DNA of 64,000 nucleotides, taken from positions 1,116,001 through 1,180,000 of the forward strand of contig NW_024466413.1 of the NCBI RefSeq assembly GCF_017591425.1, given 5' to 3'. Below the pieces are notes generated by a model. It searched no databases. It saw only the letters and a list, made by a program, of their open reading frames with translations, and was not told where the DNA came from. Below, one piece after another: positions 50,721-63,788 of this stretch. The stretch's first letter is position 1; each line of letters opens with the position of its first letter. The stretch comes from Ochotona curzoniae (Eukaryota > Chordata > Mammalia > Lagomorpha > Ochotonidae). The position numbers were made by a program, and so were the translations under genes.

Positions 50721-52552
50721 CAAGACCAATCTGTGAATTTTAACTAGCAGCTTGTTATACCCTGGCAAAGCAAGGTATTCTCCACCTTAGTGCAGCAGAA
50801 TCAGGACCCAAAATGTGGCGAGCTGGGCGGAAAAGCAAACCAAGCATTTTAAAAAATGAGGTCATGGGAAATGGCAAGGGTGTGGAAGGCAGAGGAATGC
50901 TATTTGCTTGTTTGTTTTGTCAAGTAAAAGAACCAATATCTGACTCAAACCTTGTATCAATTCATGACACTCGAGCTTGTCTAAAACCTCGTAAGACATT
51001 TTAAAAGCTGCCCGCATGTGGAAGCTGCAGTCTGGCAGGTTTTGATGCATATAGATTCTAAAGATCTGTTCATAATTCCTACATGTGGGAGATCCCTGTA
51101 AAGTCCAAATCCTGATTTTTTTTTTTTTGTCAAATAAGGAAAATGAGGCTCAGAAGGACTGGAGTGAGTTTTCCAAGTAGCAGAAGATGGGACCCAGTAT
51201 TTGGATCCATGAGCTCATAAAGCCCAGTATGCTTTGTTTGTAACACTGGGGATTCCGGGCCAGCCTCTGGGGATGGTCCTGAGTAAGGTGTGTTTACAAA
51301 GGTCTCCCAGGAGACTTGAGATAGCTCCACCCCACCGTCAGCCTGCCTTGACTGTTCCCACATATGCAGTCACGCTGGCATCTCTTGGCGTCCCATGCAT
51401 TCCAGTCCTGGGACTTGATTTAAACAGCTTCAGAACTTGGACAAACTCTGAGATCTACATGGATCTTAAGACCTGCTAAGATGAGGTGCTGCATCCTTAT
51501 TAAGAACTGGGCAGACACTGCTGTATGTTAGGAGGAGACAAGCAATACCCACTCTGGCCCAGAGAGTTGGGCTCTAGCCAGAAGTGACCAGCATTTTCCA
51601 CCAACCTTCCCTGTGTGCTTTCTGGCAACTGCTCCAGCTTGAGTATCCACCTCTGCAAACTCCAGTTGCTTCCTTTCAATGCCTGGAGTTGAGGCCCAGT
51701 GACCAAAGCTCTGGGCCCTGAGAGAAGGCCGGTACCCGGCTCATTTGGTGCTCAGCAAACACGGGAAATCATGTGAAAGAGATGAGGGGCAGATCCGGGG
51801 GCGTTGGGGGTCCCCTGTCCCCCGTGGGAGTCTCACTCTTCTGGCAGGTGGAAGAGGAAAGATATTGGGCACTTGGACCTTGGTTCTGGGATTGCCTTGT
51901 CCTCCGCACAGGGCCAGGTAATTTTCTGCTGAGGCTGATGGGGGGTACCCCTGATGGGCAGCCCTGCCTTGTAGGAGCCGAGATGCAGACACACTGCCCT
52001 GGGTGGAGAGCAGTCAGGCCTGAGGCCGAGACCCTCTTCCTGAGCTCACCATGGTTGCCGATGGGCCATCCAGCTGAGCTGGCTTCAGTGAGGGGCACTC
52101 CATGTGCTGCCTTGAACACTCAGCAGTGTGTACCTGGGAACATTAATGAGATCACCGAGCAGCCACCTGTTTGGCAGTTAGGTGGACTCGTTACAGGCCC
52201 TACTTGTTAGTGGTGGCTTCACTTGCCTCACTTTGAGTGTATGCCTGATGATATTCAATGGTGCTTTCCAGAACCAGTTCCCTGTTAACATTACTACAGT
52301 CTGTCATCACCGTTCTAACAAGCTGTGTCATGGGTGTGCATGTTTAGGAGAATACATGACATATGTAGGGTCAGCTACTATCCCTGGTCTCCAGATAGCT
52401 CAGAGGATTTGGCAAGAGGTTCAGTTATCAGAAAGTAGAAACACTAACCTATCTCTTACACCTGTCTGTCAGCTTCAACTGCAAAGCAGGGATGCCCGTC
52501 AGGGGTATCCCCTATCAGTCTCAACTGTCGGATCACACTTTCTCGTGCCTTC
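50721..52552. other. intergenic, mostly unassigned
   Basis: A MIR-like stretch lies at 51130-51230 ('ggaaaatgaggctcagaagg', 'agcagaagatgggacccagtatttgg'). No gene, RNA or array recognised elsewhere. Confidence 0.55.
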
Positions 52553-52832
52553 CTTTTTATGATTATTTGAATTGAAGAGTTAGGACACAGAGAGAGAAAT
52601 GGTTGCAACAACCTGAGCTGGTCCAGGCTCAAGCCAGGAGTCAGGAGTTCCTGAATCTCCCACATGGCGAGAGCCCCAAGTACTCACTTGGATCATCTTC
52701 CACTGCTTTCCCAGGCACATTGGTAGGAAGCAGTACAGAAAGTGGAGCAGCATGGGCTGCAACTGGGTGCCCATACAGGATGCTGGCATCAAAGGTGGCT
52801 GCTTTACCCACTAGGCTACAGCACTGCCTCCT
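52553..52832 (-). mobile_element. CSINE-type SINE
   Basis: Inverted order 'tatgattatttgaattgaag', 'ggacacagagagagaaatgg', 'gagctggtccaggctcaagcc', 'ctcccacatggcgagagccccaag', 'ccactgctttcccaggcacatt', 'cccatacaggatgctggcatc', 'ctttacccactaggctacagc'. Confidence 0.82.
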
Positions 52833-54066
52833 TTCTTTATCTTAACATGAACGAAGAAGGCCTGCCGGCACCATCCCTTCCTCCCAGGGAACAACTACTA
52901 TTTCACACACCTCTCAGAGTTTGGTCGTGTCTTCTTTCCAACACACCTGGGAGAGCTTCATGTGCTTCCTGTCCCACTAGGTAGTAGAAAGTTATGGCAA
53001 TGAAATCACACACACACACACACACACACCTGCAACTTGGGTCACCAGGTTCCTAGAGAATGTCCCCGTTGCCTGAGGCTGGGATGCCATCTCTAAGCAT
53101 GCATTGCAGCCAGGGGCTGGGATGCTTTGTCTTCCACCAGACTCTCCTGGCCATGTGCAGAGAGCAGACCCTGAGGAAGGTCCAGGATGCTGAGGAGCTG
53201 CTCCCCATCATGTCATGGGAAGTAGGTGGGACGTCTGTAGCGGCGTCTTTGATCAGGAACATTTTCAGAGAAGTCATTTTTCTCCCCGGTGGTGAGCATC
53301 TGCCTCTGCTTCGCTTTGCAGTGTTCCATGTCTGGTTTTAGACAGTGGGTTATGAGGGGCATGAAAGGAGCTAGGAGGTTAGTTTGAGAAGAAAGCAAAT
53401 CTGGGTAAGAGATGTGTCTGCCATTGAGTTTCCCAAGACTTAAAAAGACGCATACAATAAAGCCCCTCCATCCACAGGCCACATCCCCACTTCTACAGGG
53501 GCCCCTCGAGAGGGGTGCTTGTCAGTCTTCACCTCCTGTAACCCCAGGAACTGAGAAGGGGTAGTGAAATGTGGGTGGCAGGCCCTGTTCCGTGCTGTGC
53601 ATTTGGCAAGCAGACCTCATCCTGACAACTTGACCTTTCATTGCATAATTAACCAGGATTGTTTGTGTGTGACTTGACAAGCTGTTGCCATGGAGACATT
53701 TGTGAGGTTGTCTGGCCTGGTTCCACCCCCCCCCCCCCCAGTTCCCTTCTGGAACGGTCCTCATAGAGAAGAATAGAGAATTTGGTAGGAATGAGCCAAC
53801 TCCCTCTTGAGTGTTCAACAGGAGCAAGGGCAGATGAGCATGTGCCATAAGCAAGGCACCAGGTGCTGGGATCCCAGGAGAACAGGACGCATGTGCATTG
53901 CCAAGGAGATCTCAGGCTGGGGAGCTGGCTCTGTCATAGATGTTAAGATAGCATTTCTGGGTGACACACAAGGAGGCAGACCTGCAGAAGACAGAATCTT
54001 GGAGTTTACTGTGATGAGTACTGCAAGTGGTAAATTCTCCAGTAATCACTGGAGACAATAACAGAA
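52833..54066. other. intergenic, no gene seen
   Basis: Holds a (CA)n tract at 53006-53029 and a C14 run at 53726-53739; otherwise unassigned. Short open frames here show no family features. Confidence 0.6.
53006..53029. repeat. (CA)n dinucleotide repeat
   Basis: About 24 bases of alternating ca. Confidence 0.9.
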
Positions 54067-54285
54067 TGCCTGGGGCTGGCATTGTGCAGTGGCATCCTTC
54101 TCTCAGCTGATTGAAGTGCTGGCTGCTCGGCTTTTGATCAGTTGTTTGCTGCTAATGAGCCTGGGAAAGCTGCATGTGGCTCAAATACTTGGTCTCTGCC
54201 ACTCATGTGGAGACCGGGACAGAGATCTGGTCTCCTAACTTTGGCCTAGCCCAGACTTCCTGTGCTGCCATTTAGGATGTGAAAC
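54067..54285 (+). mobile_element. CSINE-type SINE relic
   Basis: Forward order 'ggggctggcattgtgcagtgg', 'gaagtgctggctgctcggcttttgatc', 'gctgctaatgagcctgggaaagc', 'caaatacttggtctctgccactcatgtggagacc', 'ctttggcctagcccagacttcc'. Confidence 0.75.
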
Positions 54286-55272
54286 AAGTAGGTGGAAAAT
54301 TTCTCTCTAAAACCCCCACCCCAGCTCCATTACCCTGCCTTTCAAACTTCTAAGAAAATGAAAAATATTGCATCACCTGCCATTGTGGCGCCTGTGGCAC
54401 CTGTGCCTGGAGCCCCATGAACTTAACCTAAGCATAGGGTGAGGCAGGTATCTCTGGCCTGGATTGTATAGGTTAGAGCAGCACCATTGGACTGGGAGAG
54501 CAACACGCTCCAGGCCACAGAGCCATCAGGAGGAAAAGCTTTGAGAGACAAAACAGGACTCTGGGGTGCCCAGCCTCCCCTTCTATCCAATCGCCTACAG
54601 GAGCTGGGAAGCGACACTGCACTGGGGCCTCCTGCATTCCCATTTTTCCCCTAAACCTGCAGCACCACATGTCCACGCGACACAACTCTGTGCTGAGTCA
54701 TGCTTCTGGGGAACAAAATTTTCTGGGGACCCTGGCAAGTTGAGCTGTGGCACTCCAGGAACCATGGAGAAGGTCCTTGGCATGACTGTGATTGGGGAAT
54801 TGTTTGTGACTGGAGCAAATGGCATCAGAAGGCACAGCCCCATCCAGGTAGGGCCTCTGAGGGTCACCCTGGGGGCATTTGCAAGCACTGGTCTGAGTCT
54901 AACCCACTACATGTGAAGAACCATGACATTGTTAGTGGTAGGCTTGGTGAAGCAGAAGTGACTCCAGCATTTGCCAAAGTCAACACTCTCATCCAGGAAC
55001 GTTTAGAATGCTAAATCATCTTAATCTTGTCTGCACAAAAGGTTAACACCTGCCATGATGAGTACCCCATGCTAAACGTCACAGGCATGTGCAAAATAAG
55101 GCTTTACCCCTTCTGCCACTCCTTGGATGTGTAAAAGCTCAGTGCTGTGCACTTTGGATGGCCGTTCCTTCCTGCAGTCACCCTGCCATGTCAAGTGATC
55201 CCGGGTCATCTTCCCCCAAAGAGAAATCTGTCAGACTCCCCTGACAAAACTATGCTGGAACTCAGTCTCTCT

Positions 55273-55565
55273 TGGGCACAGCACGATTGTTCACTTGGCT
55301 AATCCTCCACCATGTCCTAGCTGTTCCACTTCCCATCCAGCTCACTGCTTGTGGGCTGGGAAAACAGTGGAGGATGGCCCAATGCCTTGGGACCCTGCAC
55401 CAGTGTGGGCGATGTGGAGGAGGTTCCTGGCTTTGGATCAGCTCAGTTCCAGCCGCTGTGGTCACTTGGAGAGCGAACCAGTGGATGGAAGATCATTCTG
55501 TTTCTCCTTCTCTCTGTAAATCTGCCTTTCCAAAATATAAATAATACGTCTTTTTTTTTTTTAAG
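55273..55565 (+). mobile_element. CSINE (head truncated or diverged)
   Basis: 'agctgttccacttcccatccagctcactgc', 'gtgggctgggaaaacagtgg', 'gggaccctgcaccagtgtgg', 'ctttggatcagctcagttcc', 'gtaaatctgcctttccaaa' and a T-rich end. A good CSINE match on the + strand. Confidence 0.88.
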
Positions 55566-58500
55566 TCTCTTTCTCTCTCATTCTCAGTGGCCTCTGAGCC
55601 TAAGAGCCAATATGGCTGGGTTCAGGATTCTTGTCTTCCATAGAAAAAATATTTCAGACATGAGCTAAGTGATGGTAAACAAGGTTGAATGAGCAGGGTA
55701 TCCATCAGATGGATCTGAGAGTGTGTCCAGTCATTCATACTGGGAGTGAACAGGGTAACAGATGTAATAGTGTAATTATGCCTGACTGGCCAGGCAGGTA
55801 TCTCAGCAAAGAGCTGAGAGCCTAGTTGGCAATCAGACTGGAGCTCGTAAGGGAATGGATGCAGGTCTTCCCTCTGCTTCTCCCTTCCTGCTCTTCTCCT
55901 ACATCAACCATGTGCTGGGTATAAAATAGGTAAACTTCCTCCCAACATTGCTACCCATTGGTATCAGGCTGGTAGCCCACCTGGTGCAGGGCAGGGAAGA
56001 TCTTTCTGGAGAGCTTTCCTTGGGACAAGGGGAGAAGGCTGGGACCACCTGGTAAGTGACTGAGCTGGGGCAGGCCTTTGTAGTGTAATTTACTTGGTTT
56101 CTTTTCCATAGGTGCTCTGCTTGGATCCTTTGTACACACATGGGCAGATTTCTGTCTGCCTACCTAGCATTATTGTACCTGGAAGAGGAATGCTGGGCCA
56201 GGAAGGGGGTCATAGCTGAATGTAGACACTCAAATCTAAGGAATGATTGAATGGGAGTAAAGCCACAAGAGAATGATTTGCATCATGACATTGAAGAGAG
56301 CCTTCTAAGAGCAACTGAAAGAGACTAAAGACCTAGTCAGCAGAGGCCTTGTCTGGAGGGTCTGAGAGCAGTGCTGTCGGGGCTCAGGATGCACCATTGG
56401 AGCGGATCAGGCAAAGGGAGCTGCGCCAGCTTCAGGGCAGTCAGGAATGGAGTATGTTCCTGGGAGGAGGATTAAGACAGGACACAGGGCTGCAGCCTGT
56501 AACCGACATACATGGGGGGAAAAAGCATGGGGCTTGTGTCCAGAAGGTCTGTGGGTTGGAGGTAGAAAGGTGTGGAGTGGCCAGAGGGTGGAAGAATTGA
56601 CAGGTAGAAGCCATGTCCTAAACAGCTCACATAGGCCCTGACACTGCAAACGTCATATCCTAGGACCTTGCAAAGGTAGGCACAGTGATACCTTTGGGAG
56701 AGACACACGGGTCCCCATCAACGAAGATGATTAGTGTTTGAGGAGACAGAAGTGCTGATGACTCTGACCTTCTTAAAAGTCTTTATGAATATTAATATAA
56801 TAGAGTCCACATATCTGAAAGCTACAATTCTAAGACCTTCTCTTGCTCCCCCTTCCTTTTGTTTTTGCAGTAACATATTTTCAATGTATGAAGTAGGAAA
56901 ACCAGTGCACATTATACACGAGCACCAAACTGTTGCACTTTAGCAACACGTACAAACAATCTGTCAGTAATAATGAATAAGAACAACAATAGCAATGACA
57001 AGAAGGTAAAGTGACCAAGGCCCAGCAACAGGTGAATGTGACAGAGTTAAGAGGCATCTCTTGCTTTCTCACGCCCCTGCAGCTGGGGGTCACTTGAGAA
57101 CTCATGCCATACGTTGACTCGCAGTATAATTTGCTGATTTATTTCCATTACGTATGAACACAACAATGATTACAGATGAAAATATGCCCATCTGATTCCT
57201 GAGTGTACTACAAAACCCTTCCCTGTGAAGGAGCTTCTGTGGGGTTTTGAGGGGGTGCAGGTGGAGGGGACAGTATGATGGATCTGGCTCTGATTCTTTA
57301 ACCACCTCCAGGGACAGTCACTTGGCCTCTGCGGGTACGTGCACGAGGAGATCGGGATACCAAGAGGTTTATGGGAGATGATTGGAAGTTTTCTCCTCCA
57401 AGACAGGATCAGTATGTGCTGTGCCAAGCTGCTCTGGTGCCCTAGGCAACAAATACACATCCTGCTTTATCGAAAGCTTGATGTTTCATTGGCCATGGTG
57501 TTCTTTGCACAAGTTCTGAATATTTGAAGAACAATGCAAGGAACTTCATGTTCCCCTTGATGCAGGGTTAGTGGTACTCCGTGGGGGAGTAGCTGAATTT
57601 TCCCACTCGCTCCCTTCCTGAACCCAGCTCCACCTGCCCTGCTGGGGTGGGCTGGTCAAGGGCTAGGAGCACCTCATTATGACAGGAAAACCAGTGTGTC
57701 CACTAGGCTGTGCTGCCCAGGGCTGGCACTGAGATGGTGCCAAAAGGCGTGCAGGTTTCCTTGTGCCAGCTGAGAAGTCAGGGAGCTTTTGCAGTATTTG
57801 AGGAGGGGTCTCTTTCTCTAAAGGCTGACATGGAAATGAGGCTCAGAGAAGAAAGGACTCCCTAAGGGGGCACAGCCCAGTGCCAGGAGGAGCAGTTCCT
57901 CTCCCCCCGGGCTGGCAGGGCCCTGCAGGCTGTCGGGGCCTGCAGCAACTGAGCCTGTCCCCAGAAGCAGAACTGGCTTCCGGCCCTCTCCCATCAGGCT
58001 CACATGCAGATATGTGGGCATCAAGTACCTGCATAGCTGCTCCAGAGACTGGCAGGGATATCCTGTCCCTTATTGCCCTTCCTTCTGTCACTGGAGGATA
58101 CAGTGTAAAAGGCCTCGTGGTGGAATCCGAGTTAAGCCCTCACCCAGCATTAAAATTGCCAGTGGCTTTCGCTTAGACATATTCCAGAAGTCTGAGGAAT
58201 GAGTTTTTGTCACAAACTCCCTGGTCTCTGATGTTTTATAGAGAAGCCTGCACAGACTGAGAAATGCAAGCCAGCAAAGTGTCTTTATAAAGGTTTGTCC
58301 AAACAGACATGGGGGAGCAAGATGGGAGGTGAGGAGCGAGGCGGGAGATGATCACCACTGCTCTGGCTGATGGTTGTGGAGGCAGTGAGATGGCTCTTCA
58401 CCTGCTTTTGGAGGAGGTGTTGGTGGATGCTACAGCTGTGGGAGCAAGAGGAGTACCCCAACGGCATAGCCTGAGCTTTGAGTGGGGAGTGGAGCACATT

Positions 58501-58689
58501 TGTGGAAACAAAAACTCTGGGGCATGCTGGGGAGCTGAGGAGGGAGGTGAAATGGCTCTGTTGAGAAAGTTACCTTTGGCAATGGAAGAAACCATGCCCA
58601 CATGGCCCAGGAAGCAGTATCCACGCGTGGAATTCAGAGCCAAGAGTCAAACATGGCAATCTGAGAGATTTTAACATGCTAGTGGTGCT
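55566..58689. other. intergenic, no gene seen
   Basis: About 3.1 kb without a recognisable gene or complete mobile element. MIR-like snippets are possible at 57285-57360 (inverted) and 57830-57900 (forward). Confidence 0.55.
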
Positions 58690-58970
58690 AGGGTCTAGAT
58701 TTTGGGGTTCCCCATTAAGTTAAAGTGTGGTGATACGCAAAGGTGAGGCTTTGGGGAAGTGATAGGTCATTAAGGTGGAGCTCTCAAGAATGGGACTTGT
58801 GTCCAAACCAGGGCCCTCCGGGAGCTACCTCTCGCCTCCCCAGCATGCAAGGTTGAGAAGTGAGAACGTGGCCCTCACAGACTCCAACGTGCCAGTCCCT
58901 TGCCCTTAGGTGTCCTGCTATTCAAATTTGTGGGAAACATCACTGGTATTTATGGGCAACCTTTCCCATG
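58690..58970 (+). mobile_element. MLT1-like (ERVL-MaLR) LTR relic
   Basis: Forward MLT1 landmarks: 'aggtgaggctttggggaagtgataggtcattaaggtggagctctc', 'aagaatgggacttgtgtcc', 'gggagctacctctcgcctccc', 'gagaagtgagaacgtggccctcac'. Ends unclear. Confidence 0.65.
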
Positions 58971-60039
58971 GAAGCTGCAAGGCCTAAGAGACACCACCTG
59001 CCTCCAGGACAATGGGCATCATCTTCCACCTGTACTCACTCCTGAGGAAACAGACCTGAGCCAGGCTCGGTGCAGTTCCTGGAGAGCCCAAGAAAGCCTC
59101 AAATGAGAACCAGTTAAGCCAGCAAATGATCTCTGGTGTTGCCGAGCAAGAACTTTTCTGATAGAAGTCGATTATGGTATTTGTGACTGAGGACAGAGGC
59201 CCGAGCATGGCCTTAACTAAGTGCAAGTCATCATGGAGTCGGTGTGGTCAATCTCAGAGTAGTGACAGGTATTAAACCCTGTTGACACAAGTGAACATCA
59301 GAAGTGAGGCTACAGGCATTCAGACGTGAAACCCCAGTAGAAGGTGTTTAGAGAAAAAAAGTGCTCAGAGAGATGTATGGATGAAATCTTCAATCAACCA
59401 CAAAGCCGTTAATTTAGCAAGAGAGGGAAATACGCATATATGAAGAGGGAGCGAGATGCTGTTTTTGATAAAGTCTGGGATCTAAGACCTCAAGATCTCG
59501 TCCTTCGACTCTTCTGCCTTGCGTTTGCTGTCTTAAGGTATTGGCCTCTATTTATCTTTCTCTGAATAATAATAAGACTTTCTATCTGAAGTATCTGTCA
59601 CTTCTTAGTGCTGACTTTGATCAGAGAGGGAGAGCAAAGTGAAGGAGGCTAGGGGAAGATGGTGTCATTCATTTGCTGTCTTGCAGATGAAGCACAGAGG
59701 GCTTTGGGACATCCATGGAGACCGATAATGAAGCACATTGATATGAGACTGATAATAGGGTTTTATTCTAGAGATATTAAGGAACCAATGAACTTCTTAA
59801 GTTAGTGTTGTGATTTGGTTATTAACTGTGTGAAGAAGACTGATGAGCAAATGAAATGAATATTAGTAGATATTTTTTAAAATAAGGGGGTAACAGAGAT
59901 GGCAAGAGTATAAGAGCAGGACAGTAGGTCATTCTAAAGTCAGCCAGGAGGCTGGAGCACAAGGGAGAGCCAAGGGAGAGATTCACTCCCCACAGGCAAG
60001 GAGCAGAGACAGAGAGGCACAGGAGCCCCCGGGGCTCCC
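58971..60039. other. intergenic, no gene seen
   Basis: No recognisable gene, RNA or complete mobile element. Confidence 0.55.
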
Positions 60040-60330
60040 GATGCCGGAGGGACCAGCCATGCTCCCGCGGAAGAGCTGATCTCACAGGCTGCGCACCGAC
60101 CCATTTGTCGAGCATCTTATGCTCTCTCAGTGACTTTTTGTCCTCAGCCTTCTCAAGCAGGAAATAATCACAGTTCCCCAGCTGAGAGAATTTTGTAAGA
60201 AGAGAAATAGCGTAATTGCTACGTGTCAATCCACATGACGTTATTGCATGGAGCAAACGTTAACTTGAGCTGCCGCTGCTCAAACAAGATTAAAATCTAA
60301 TCAAGATGTTCAAGAACTACTTGTCCTACC
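60040..60330. promoter_or_regulatory. candidate conserved non-coding/regulatory element
   Basis: Free of recognisable repeats and locally rich in CpG for this window. It carries a clustered set of factor-like motifs, including a CRE half-site next to a C/EBP-ATF-like box ('tgacgttattgcat') and 'taatcaagat'. No conservation data are available here, so the call is inference only. Confidence 0.3.
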
Positions 60331-60884
60331 TTCAATTTATGGTATGAATCATGGCTAGTATTTCTTTCTTTTCCTTCAATTGCTTATTATAACCTGTGCT
60401 GTTCACTTCAGAAATGTAACTGTCTGCTACACCAGCCCCAAATGGGAAGACTGAATGATATTTTACAACCGTGTGGGTGGAAGGGTTAAGTGGCCTGTTA
60501 CGGATCCTCCTGAGAAACCTGACCTGCAGTTACCCTTGGTCCAGCTGAAGAGCTATCCTCTCATGAGAACAGGAAAGGGGAGATGGTCGAGGAAAGGGTG
60601 CCATGTCCATCCAGAGCTGTGGTTCAGAAACAGTAGCAGCATACGTAAAGTAGTACTCTGGGGTGCTGGGGGTGGGCTCAAAAGGAGATCCTGGCAAAGA
60701 TGTTCAAAACTGAGTGTTAGAGCTCTGGGTTCGTCTACACGGCAGGGTTAGCAGGAGGAATAACAGCTCTGACAAAGGCTTCAGCGAGCATGCCGTCAAC
60801 AAGTGTTGCCCCCAAGTTTCCATTCTGCATAATGGCTTGGCTGTTGCAGATCAAGTATAGATGGGAAATTGATGATTCCTAGGT

Positions 60885-61210
60885 CAGGCATTTTAGCCTA
60901 GTGACTGAAATCTTCACCTTGAATGCACTGAGAGCCCATATGGATGCTGGTTCTTATTCTGATGACCCTGCTTCCCATCCACCTCCATGCTTGTGGCCTG
61001 GGAAAGCAGTTGAGGACAGCCCAAAGCCTTGGGACCCTGCACCCATGTGGGAGACCTAGAGGAAGCTCCTGGCTCCTGGCTTTGGATCGACTCAGCTCCA
61101 GCCATTGTGGCCACTTGGGGGGTGAATCATGACAGAAGATCTTCCTCTCTGTCTCTCCTCCTCTCTGTATATCTGCCTTTTCAATATAAATAAATAAATC
61201 TTAAAAAATA
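60885..61210 (+). mobile_element. CSINE, near full length
   Basis: 'tttagcctagtgactgaaat', 'gcccatatggatgctggttc', 'cttcccatccacctcc', 'gtggcctgggaaagcagttgagg', 'gggaccctgcacccatgtggg', 'ctttggatcgactcagctcc', 'tcaatataaataaataaatc' tail. Confidence 0.92.
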
Positions 61211-63355
61211 GATGATTCCCATCTTATATTCCAGAAAGAATAGCTTACAACCAACAAGTATGAGTGTGTTGAGCAGTAGAAATCTGTTTGGAAGGAATTC
61301 CCACCTAATGACTATGTTAACACGTTTTTTTCCCAAAAACTCCAGGGTGACCTTTGTTCAATGCAACATTTGGCGTGTATGAGGGGTGCTCCAGCTATAT
61401 GGCTCACCTCTCACCATACAGAATACCCAACCATTCCTAACCTACCCCTGCGAGCAGATTGCACTCATGTTTATAGACAATACTCCTTCCAGTGCTCAAA
61501 GTTACATCTGAAAACCTATCTCCCTATTTCTCACATTAACTTCAGGGTCATAAGTGAGATCATGAACTTGTTTTCCTGAATTTCAGCTGCTTTATTTTTG
61601 TCTCAAATACATGTTATTTCTTCCATTCTGTGGATCTGTTTATTCATTTACCTATATATACATTTGCACACACCCACACATCTGTTCAGCTACCCACCAA
61701 CCTATCCATACAATGTTCCCACATTTGATATTTCACTTGAACTTCACAACAACCTCCCCAATAAAGGAAGGCAGGACCAATGCAACAAAATCTATATCAT
61801 AAAGGAAACTGGTGTCTCCAGGACACTACATAGGAAAATTGTTCAGTGTTGTCATAATCACTGGCCATATCACATTGTCATTGTATGCCAGAAGAATCCA
61901 GGACTACATCAGAGATGCTCAATTTCATGGGATTCTTGCATGAAATTTGGACCCATCTTGTAATGTGGTTAGAGTGCAGTGTGGATTTGCCCAACATTCT
62001 TTGTCTTGGCACTCCAGGCAGGTTGATGAAGCTTGCCTTTGCTGGATACTCCGGGAGGTGAGCTCCTCTTCCTTTTGATGTGTCCCGAGGACTTGCCGTG
62101 GTGAATTTCTTGTCCATCAACATTTGAATATGACTTGTGATTTTTTTTAGAAAAACCCACAACTTTGTTTTACCTGTTAGAAGCTTAACACTTGGCTTTT
62201 CTAAAGTGTTTTTTTTTTTAAGCATGCCATACAGTTCATTTTGGTTCATCTTCAAATGTCTTTCATTACAGATTTTGGGATTATAAACAAATGAAAATAT
62301 GGTGGCTAAGGGACTAGCTCAAGGCCACAATTTATAAACATAGAACAAAACCTCAAACATGGCATTCTTTCTGATTATGCTGGGTCTTGCTGCCTTGACT
62401 GAATTCCATTTTCTCTGGGTAAGCTGGCAATGTGTCTGAGCTATGCTTTGAACTTTGTGATATTGCCAGTGTGTGATGTCCCCTCCCACGCACACACACT
62501 TACACACAGGTGGAAGAAACTGCTCTATTTCCTTTAATGTTAATGAAATGACCAAGTTCTAAGATGGGCAGATTTGAATTCAATGTTTTCCTACACAAAG
62601 GATGTTCCTCTTCTACTGAGGTAGCTAGAAGTTACATTTATGGTTCTCAGTATATTTTGGTGACTTGACAAGAGTGTTGAAAAAAGTGTCTTCATTTAGA
62701 CTGTAGTAATAGGAGCAGAGCATTGAAAATAAAGGAGGTGTTCCTTATTTTATACTGTTTTCCTTATTATACTGTGGCTCGGGTTTATTGGCAAACTCAG
62801 CCTGGGAGAGATGCTATTTTTGGTCACTGGATCCTCAGAGGGACTTACATGAGTGTGTCTCCTCCTGAGAGTGATCACATAAGGGGCTCTAATACCTAAG
62901 ACAGTCAGCAAATCAGCTATTTTGCCTGAACAAAAGACGGTGTGAGATCCTTCTTTTGTTTTGCAGGGTTAGGTGAATGTGCTTCAGCTGTTTGACAATC
63001 ACAGTGACAGATGTGCAGTCTTGGTGCGTGTGACACCGGAGGGTGAGGTTATAGTGTGCATTTTTTGAATCAGTATAACATGTCTAGCAACCGAAGTTGA
63101 AGAGTAAGTTAGGCTGTTGCATGAGGTGAGAAGCGTCCCAATACCTGGTGTGCCAAGGTAGACGTCATCCAGTGTGAAGTTGGTAGACTTGAACAGCATG
63201 GGACTAAGTCCCTGCAGTCCTGAAGAACACTGGAGCCGCCTTCTCTCCTTACACACCTCATCTCCCTCTCGCCGCCAGCTCTTTGCTCTACCAGTCTCCT
63301 ACTTGTATGCAGGGAGGAGAACCCAGCATCCTTCCTTTGCCACACCTTTGCATCC
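61211..63355. other. intergenic, no gene seen
   Basis: A 125-codon minus-strand frame (61878-62255) opens in an A-rich context but has no recognisable family. No other candidate gene, RNA or repeat is clear. Confidence 0.55.
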
Positions 63356-63788
63356 TGTCTGTCCCGTCCAGCAGGACAGTCAACAGGGGTCACAACCAAC
63401 CTAGGAGAGAATGAAGGGACAGGAGACACAAAGAATGGACAGCAAGACAGTATGTCTGATCAAGCTGTCAGTTTATTGATTTCAACTGAGGGTTTTTATA
63501 TTCTTCAGTAACTAAGGCTCAGGGAGGGAAGGAGAAACTGGGACGCAGGGCCATGATTGTTCTTGAGCAACCACCATATCAACAATAGCATAGGTAATCA
63601 GTAACAAGATGTCAGCAGATACAGCATAAATCACATTCTGAAACAGTTGCTAGAAGCAATTGAAGCTAAGCATGTGATTAGTTTCATAACCTCTTTCCCA
63701 AGTTTCTAGTCAACCAGGGGTTTTCCACTGGCCCATAGTTCTATATTCAAAATGGCTTCAGTGTGGCTACAGTACACGGCTCCTGACA
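63356..63788 (-). mobile_element. class II (IAP/ERVK-like) endogenous retrovirus LTR
   Basis: On the minus strand it begins TGTCAGGAGCCGTG, the start typical of class II ERV LTRs. It has a TATA-like box (tataaaaa, + positions 63493-63500), a poly(A) signal AATAAA about 20 bases further on (63472-63477), a T/GT-rich U5 ('cattctttgtgtctcctgtc') and ends about 430 bases later near a CA. Left of it the sequence looks like host DNA, so this is the 3' LTR of an element entering from the right. Confidence 0.75.

Noticed and set aside
58348..58674. 108-codon + strand open frame downstream of the gene
   Set aside because: No family features, no splice or promoter context; sits next to an MLT1-like LTR.
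61878..62255. 125-codon minus-strand open frame, possible processed pseudogene
   Set aside because: I could not match it to any protein family and see no poly(A) tail or duplicated target site; left unassigned.
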